Shown here one piece after another: positions 58,762 to 64,000 of a stretch of 64,000 nucleotides of DNA (within the stretch, counting starts at the first letter, position 1; the number at the start of each line of letters is the position of its first letter). The translations under genes were made by a program, and so were the position numbers. Source of the stretch: Anastatus disparis (lineage: Eukaryota > Arthropoda > Insecta > Hymenoptera > Eupelmidae); the NCBI GenBank assembly GCA_017163975.1, contig JAFFSR010000088.1, forward strand, positions 335,001 through 399,000, read 5' to 3'. Below the pieces are notes generated by a model that did no database searches, had not been told where the DNA came from, and saw only the letters and a list, made by a program, of their open reading frames with translations.

Positions 58762-60158
58762 CTAATTATAGATCCAGACTTCAAAGCGCTCATAATATGA
58801 GGACCCAGATGTTACGGGGTTTTTCTGCGTGACATAAACACCAAGCGTGATGAGCTGTCGCCGCATCGTGTCACGCATGCGGATCTTGCACCCGAGCGCA
58901 ACGAAGTTGAATAAGGTTACTCCAGAGATGACGTCCATAATGAAGCGTGGGCTAAACGCTCGATTTCGTTTGTTGTTCTTCCCCAAGGTGTTGGTAATGG
59001 TGACGTCACGAACTTGGAGAGTACATAATGACTCCAGAGTGTCCTCAATGCCCTGATGGTAAGGCAGTTTCAATGTGGTCAGATGTTGGAGACCCGAGAA
59101 GTTTGATCTCCGTCGGGGAATGTCCAAGCCCGTGTAATCAACCACACGAAGCTCTGGGGCATGGTTTAAGAAATCCTGCAAGCTCTGCTCTGTGAATCTA
59201 CTGCCTTTGAGGCTCAACTCCATCAAAAAAGGATGAATGTGGAGGTCTGGTCGATGAATAAATTCCAGAGGTTCGGTGGTTGTGGTGTTATATTCCATGT
59301 AGAAGGCCCTCAAGGAGTTAGGCTCCTTGAAGACCCTCTCAAGGAGAGACCACATCTGCAACGTTGCGTCGATTTTGGTGCAATCCACCAGGCTGAGCTC
59401 TGAAATTTTAAAATTCTTTTTTAGAAATTCGATTAAGAACTCTATTTGTAATTGAGGACACGATACTAGCCGTAAAGAAGAGAGCGTGCTAGCAGCTTGG
59501 TGGTTGAGCCATGGAATGAGAGTGCGCTCGTCGGAGTTAGCTCTAAAGAGCTCTTTGCCACCGGCTCTACGCCGGTGGTCACATTATAATCCGTAAATGG
59601 AGATACCTTGACATATCTCCTGCGCGTCTCACCCCCCGCCCGCCTTCAAAATACAACTTATTTAGAATGGCGTCGCACTGCATTTTAGTTGATGACGCGA
59701 GGTTATCGCAAGTCACCCGCGCACTGCACCGCAAACCTTTAACGTAGACCGCATCGATGTAAAATCCGCTCTGTCCGCGCGCAAGCAGCATGTTGCCTAA
59801 AACCCTCTTTGAAACTCTGTGCATATTATAAACTAGTAAGGTGCGCACATGCTGGTTGCCGACGAACAGCGTAGGAAGACGATGGTCGTAGGTGGGTGGA
59901 GTACGCGGGTAAGTGCGTTGGGAAGCACGAACGGCCGCGTTCATGGTCTTGGTGGTGCGTCGCATGTAGTCTTCCTTAAACTCCGAGAGAGTGATCTCCG
60001 CCATACAAAGATGGTGTCTCGTAGGAGAGCCCTCTGGAGTTGCCACAATGGCGTCCAGAAGACTCTCATGCTGGCGGAGGATCTCTGCGGAGATGTCCTG
60101 CGTTTTGACCCAACTGCTGGAGGAGGCCATGCCTACAAGCAAGCTGGAGCGACAGGAG
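58762..60158 (-). pseudogene. Third gene of element C: RRM-like plus leucine-rich repeats, one frameshift
   Basis: The first frame (ATG 60130 to a TGA at 59579) holds a helical start and an RRM-like fold of about 90 residues (strands VRTLLVYNM, FYIDAVYVKG, CSARVTC and RYLHLRI). After a shift near 59580 the next frame runs to 58762 with leucine-rich repeats (LSSLRLVSC, ISELSLVDCTKI, LMELSLKGSRF, LRVVDYTGL, LTTLKLPYH) and a C-terminal block around TLGKNNKRNRAFSPRFIMDVI. The same C-terminal block appears in element B as RLGKKKTKALSLNFLVNMI. The linker between RRM and LRR is about 30-40 residues, shorter than in B and close to NXF1/TAP. There is no signal peptide or membrane segment. Confidence 0.75.
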
Positions 60159-60298
60159 CTAGAGAAGAAAGAGAGAGAATTTTGATTAGTTGTGTTTATA
60201 TATTTTGTAAGGAGGGTTTTAATTTCCTCCAGTTCTCTAGCAGTATCTAGCTTACATTTTTTGTACAATTTAGGAATTGAGTGCGAGGCCCTACTTAC
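60159..60298 (-). other. Predicted 140-nt intron between pol and the third gene of element C
   Basis: Minus strand. The donor AT|GTAAGT begins at 60298 and overlaps the last pol codons, so its TAA is the pol stop. A CTAAT branch-like word lies about 25 nt before the acceptor, followed by an almost pure pyrimidine tract and CTAG with AG at 60160-60159. The third-gene ATG follows 28 nt later. Splicing would remove the pol stop and leave the frame open into the third gene in phase. No RNA evidence is available. Confidence 0.6.
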
Positions 60299-61682
60299 AT
60301 ATTTGATTGAGACTTTGTCGCAGAAGGATGTGAGGGAACGTCAGAGGAAGACGTGTTGTCTTGATTAGAGGTGGGGATCTCTGGAGTTTCTTCGCATTCC
60401 GGTGCATCGGGAAATGCGTTCTCGCTGGTTAATCTATTGCTAATCGCTTGAGTGCTATCGTCCATGGTGCAACCATCCCCCCCGGCGACAACTCGTCTCC
60501 CTGGCGCTTGTTGGTGCATTAAAATTCGGGAAAAGAAAGTTTTGCAGAGATCTTCCATATGCATTATCGTTGACGTTTGAGTTTACGTCTAAATCATTGA
60601 ATTCTTCGGCTAAAAAGTATGCTGGTTTTAAGCGTTCTACGTTTACTATGACGTGTTTGCCGTGTTTGTCAAGTGTTAATGTGCGCCCGTCTTGGTGTCG
60701 TGATATGACCTTATAGGACCCGGTGTATGGTTGTGTCAGTGGTGGTTTTACGGCTCTTACTCTCTCGAACACGTGTGTGCAAGTTTTTAGATCTTTGAAG
60801 ATAAAGGGCTTGGCGGAATTTTTATGAGTCACCGGGACAGGTTTCATTTGTGCGATATAATCTTGAAATTCCGATAAAAAGCTGTTGTCTTGGGAGCTGC
60901 ATGTATCGCGAAACTGAAGGATATCGCCCGGTATTGTTAATTTTGTGCCGTACACAAACTCAGCCAGACTCGCATTCGTATCTAGTACGTAAACCTAATA
61001 ATACACTTGAAAAAACTTTGGTCCACTCGTGAGTCTGCGCAAGACACATTAATGCAGCTTCAAGTTGCCTATGCCACCTCTCAATCATCCCGTTTGCTTG
61101 CGGATGGTAAGCAGTCGTACGTGTTCGATTGCAGCCTATCAACTCTAAAAGCGAGGTGAATAACTGGAATTCAAATTGCCGCCCTTGATCGGTAGTGATT
61201 GTTACGGGTGCACCAAATCGCGATACCCAAGTATCAAAAAATGCGCGTGCAACCGTTGGTGCTGTTATGTCGTACAGAGGTACCGCCTCTGGCCAGCGCG
61301 AGAATCTATCAATCATCATAAGCAGATACTTGTAGCCTTCGCTCGAGGGCAAGGGACTTACAATATCAATATGCACGTGTGCGAATCTCGCGTCTGGTTC
61401 GACGAAGTGCGATGGCAAAAATTTATTTTGGCAAGGGACTTTTGCGCGTTGACAGTCTATACAATTTTTGCATTGCTCTTTTACTTCTTTCGCCATATTA
61501 GGCCACACGTAGTGCTGTCTAATAAGTCTGTCGGTTACACGGCCTGAGGGGTGCGCGTTATTTATGAGAAAGAGTTTAAAGATTTCGCGTCCAAGCGACC
61601 TGGGCATGAATGGCCTAAAGGTTTGCGCGGCGAAATTGCAATATATAGCCGTCCGTTTCGGTCCCCAGCGTAGTTTTGTTAA
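60295..61682 (-). pseudogene. pol of element C, integrase part
   Basis: In phase with the RT/RNase H frame but separated from it by a TAA at 61683-61685. Zinc region: AHPSGRVTDRL ... CKNCIDCQ keeps one His and both Cys, but the first His position reads Ile. The catalytic core is present: VHIDIVSPLPS, TTDQGRQFEFQL, AYHPQANGMIERWHR. A small deletion near 60960-60975 shifts the frame after LLGLRT. The C-terminal part (YGTKLTIPGDIL, then VNVERLKPAYF) follows, with another shift near 60540 and a Ser/Pro/Glu-rich end at 60295. Confidence 0.9.
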
Positions 61683-63660
61683 TTAAAGAGGGTGATTTGG
61701 ATCCGATGTTATGTTTTTCAGTTCGTTATTGCATTCCTGCTCTTGAGAAATCTCTTCGAGCGTGAAGAATGTTGGAAAGTTGAACGTTGTTATGCTTGCG
61801 AGGGTCTTTTTTACAAAGGATTCGCCCGTTGATATCTTATTGTTCCAGTTAAAAGAGGCTGGCGCAATGGAGGAATCAACGCGCGAAAGCGAGTCCGCAA
61901 CCACATTGTCTTCACCCCGCAAGTAACAAATTTCCGTGTTAAATTGCGATATGAACGATAATTTGCGTGCGCGCAATGGTGTGCATGTGTCTATTTTTTG
62001 GGCGAGTGCATAAATTAATGGTTTGTGATCCGTAAAGATTTTAAAGTTATGCCCCTCCAAAAAATAATCAAAGTGTTTTAAGGCCTCAAAAATTGCCATC
62101 AATTTTCGATCATATGCACTGTATCTCGATTGCGCGGGGTTGAAGTTTTTCGAGAAGAATGCTAACGGCTGCCAACTGCCGTCTACAAATTGCTCCAAAG
62201 AAGCGCCCATGGCGAATTCCGAGGCATCCGTCGTTACGCGTATTTCTGCGTTGGGGCACGGATAAGCTAATGTAGTTATGTTGATTATGTCTTTTTTTAT
62301 TTTTTCAAAAGCTTCTAACGCGTGTGGGGTCCAAATGACGGGTGTTTTATCTTTCTTCTTGTTGGTTTTTATGAGCGCGTGCAGATGGTGCTGCGTTTCT
62401 GCTGCGTGAGGAATCGCTCTTCTGTAAAAATTGATTAAGCCGAGAAACCTGCGCAGTTCGTCTACTATTCGCGGTTGAGGATAATTTTTTATCGCATCGA
62501 CTAATTTTGGGTCAGGCTTGAGGCCTTCTTTATCTATTGTATGACCGAGGAAAACTAAACTTTCTGCGCCAAATGTACATTTTTTAAGGTTTAAATGCAA
62601 GTGGAAGTTCTGCAATCTTTCAAGCACTATGTTTAAGTGCTTTTCATGTTCCTCGGGTGAGGCGGACGCCACCAGGATGTCGTCGATGTAGGCAAAAATG
62701 AAGTTTAAGTCCCCCAGTGCTAAATTGACGTATCTTTGAAACGTCTGCGAAGCGTTTCTAAAACCGAAGGTCATGACGAGAAATTCGTATAGACCGAATG
62801 GCGTGATTACTGCCGTTTTAAGAATATCATCTGGAAAGATAGGAATCTGTAAGAATGCGCTCTCCAGATCTAAGGCGGAAAAAATTGTTTTACCGTGTAG
62901 GTTACTCGCGAAGTCGTGCAAATTCGGTATGGGGTATCTATTCGGTACTGTTACCTCATTTAACTTCCGATAGTCTCCGCAAACTCTCCATTCCCCATTT
63001 TTTTCGGCACGATATGTATAGGCGTGGCCCAAGGACTTTTTGAGGGTCTGCACACGCCTGACTTACTCCACTCTTCGAATGCCGATTTGGCTATTTTTAA
63101 TTTTTCAGGGTGCAAGCGTCGCGGTCTCTGTGTACAAGGAGGGCCTGTGGTTTTAATGTAATGAAAAATGCCTCTCTTTTTGAGAGATTTTGGCCTATCG
63201 ATGCCTATCACTGCGGGAAACTTGTTTAAAATGTGTGAGTACTTGACTTTATGGTAAATCAGAGAAATTTGTAGATCAGGAACGGCCTTGTTAAAACCAT
63301 TTATTATTTCATTTGTATTGGCATTAATTAATATTTTTTTGTTTAAATCAGGTAAAAGGTGAAAATGATTTAAAGCGTCTCCCCCCAGTATAGGGTAAGG
63401 GACGTCAGCAATTATGAAAGGCCATAGTAGCTCCTGAGTGAACCCAAAATCAAGTTTTTTATTTAACGTGCCATATGTATCTATTTTAGTGTCGTTGGCT
63501 GCGTATAAATGTATGTGTGTTTTTTTACCGATATATTTTTTTGGTCTAGGGATTACGGAAATTTCCGCGCCCGAGTCAATTAAGAACACCTCGTTGGTAG
63601 TTCTGTCTTTTACGTGGAGACGCACAGATTTAATCCCGGCCACGCTGGTCTCCATGACGC
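61683..63660 (-). pseudogene. pol of element C, protease, RT and RNase H
   Basis: The protease frame (FLIDSGAEISVIP, then PILGGDAL) runs from about 63655. At 62997-63006 the run CCGAAAAAAATG marks a -1 shift into the RT frame. RT motifs are [33 protein letters not shown] and the catalytic [10 protein letters not shown]. The thumb follows ([10 protein letters not shown]), then RNase H with [24 protein letters not shown] and [13 protein letters not shown]. The frame ends at TAA 61683-61685, in phase with integrase. There is no other lesion in RT. Confidence 0.93.
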
Positions 63661-63669
63661 GCCGAGTTT

Positions 63670-64000
63670 CTAGTTTACCGACTCTCCGGAGTTTCTCTTG
63701 TTGCCTTCCGAGCTATTTTTATCTTTATGTTTTACGTTCGGTTGGTCTGCTTTCTTAGAATAATTCACCCAATCACACGGCTTCGAGCATTCATAAGCAT
63801 TTTTGCCGTATTGACTATGATAAAAACAATACTTCTTACCGTCCCTACTTTGACTACGCGCACGCCCTCTAGATTTATTGCGCTCAAACGATGTTCTTTC
63901 ACGCGGGCGTCTTTCATCTGCACTGCGTTGATTGACCAATGCGTCGACTTTAGTCATCATTTCCGTTAATATATGTGATTCACTTTGTTTAATTTCGTTG
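63670..64000 (-). pseudogene. gag of element C, C-terminal end
   Basis: Arg/Ser-rich stretch, then a zinc motif C-x2-H-x9-C-x3-C (YCFYHSQYGKNAYECSKPC), the CHCC pattern I associate with CsRn1-type gypsy elements. A Lys/Asn/Ser-rich tail ends at TAG 63670-63672. The pol frame starts at -1 relative to gag and overlaps its end. The N-terminal part is outside the window. I label it pseudogene only because the element is damaged elsewhere; this fragment itself is intact. Confidence 0.8.

Larger units (their letters stand above)
57335..64000 (-). mobile_element. Element C: Ty3/gypsy retrotransposon, 5' part outside window
   Basis: A single LTR is visible (57335-57619, TGTGGGAACC to GTCCCCACA). A purine tract abuts it. 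The minus-strand order is Gag end, protease, RT, RNase H, integrase, third gene, LTR, the same as element B. Pol proteins resemble those of B throughout. The 5' LTR, leader and most of gag lie beyond position 64000. Gag, pol and the third gene carry several shifts and stops, so this copy is older or more damaged than B. Confidence 0.9.

Noticed and set aside
59849..60250. Plus-strand ORF of 133 codons
   Set aside because: Shadow of the third gene of element C on the opposite strand.

Overview
This looks like an AT-rich eukaryotic, most likely insect, genomic window built almost entirely of transposable elements and their satellite surroundings. I could not support any ordinary host gene. The families present (Ty3/gypsy with CsRn1-like features, copia with a copia-type primer site, I-like and CR1-like LINEs, Tc1/mariner, TTAA-target and foldback elements) all occur in arthropods, but the species cannot be named from the sequence.

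Layout, left to right. (1) 594-12571: element A, a long-LTR (about 2 kb) minus-strand retrotransposon inserted in palindromic satellite. It codes only for a Gag-like protein with one in-frame stop, has no visible pol, and carries a nested tRNA-derived SINE with a 17-bp target duplication. (2) 12572-13125: the interrupted satellite, period about 171 bp. (3) 13322-23149: element B, a very young minus-strand gypsy element (318-bp LTRs with one noticed difference, TSD TGTC). Its gag and pol are broken, but it carries an intact 586-codon third gene that is not an envelope. (4) 25327-27320: a dead Tc1/mariner-like element. (5) about 27470-49871: one old minus-strand I-like LINE (ORF1, endonuclease, RT, RNase H) cut apart by at least four later insertions: a copia element (27566-34882), a TTAA-target MITE (36275-36663), a 2.9-kb foldback element (37031-39968), and a TIR element (43005-49095) that itself holds a CR1-like LINE sitting in a CT microsatellite. 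(6) 49872-51672: a palindrome whose arms are palindromes. (7) 52740-57260: palindromic satellite with a 114-bp unit, interrupted by a 2.3-kb TG...CA insert that looks like a solo LTR. (8) 57335-64000: element C, a second gypsy element, with its 5' part beyond the window edge.

The most interesting signal is the third gene shared by gypsy elements B and C. In both it follows pol, lacks envelope features, and seems to combine an RRM-like fold with leucine-rich repeats, the order found at the start of the mRNA export factor NXF1/TAP. In element C a convincing 140-nt intron (GTAAGT donor, CTAAT branch-like site, long pyrimidine tract, CTAG acceptor) overlaps the pol stop codon and would put the third gene in phase with pol. 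I infer, without proof, that these elements may carry their own RNA-export or RNA-binding factor. Function rests on pattern recognition; no search or structure prediction was run.
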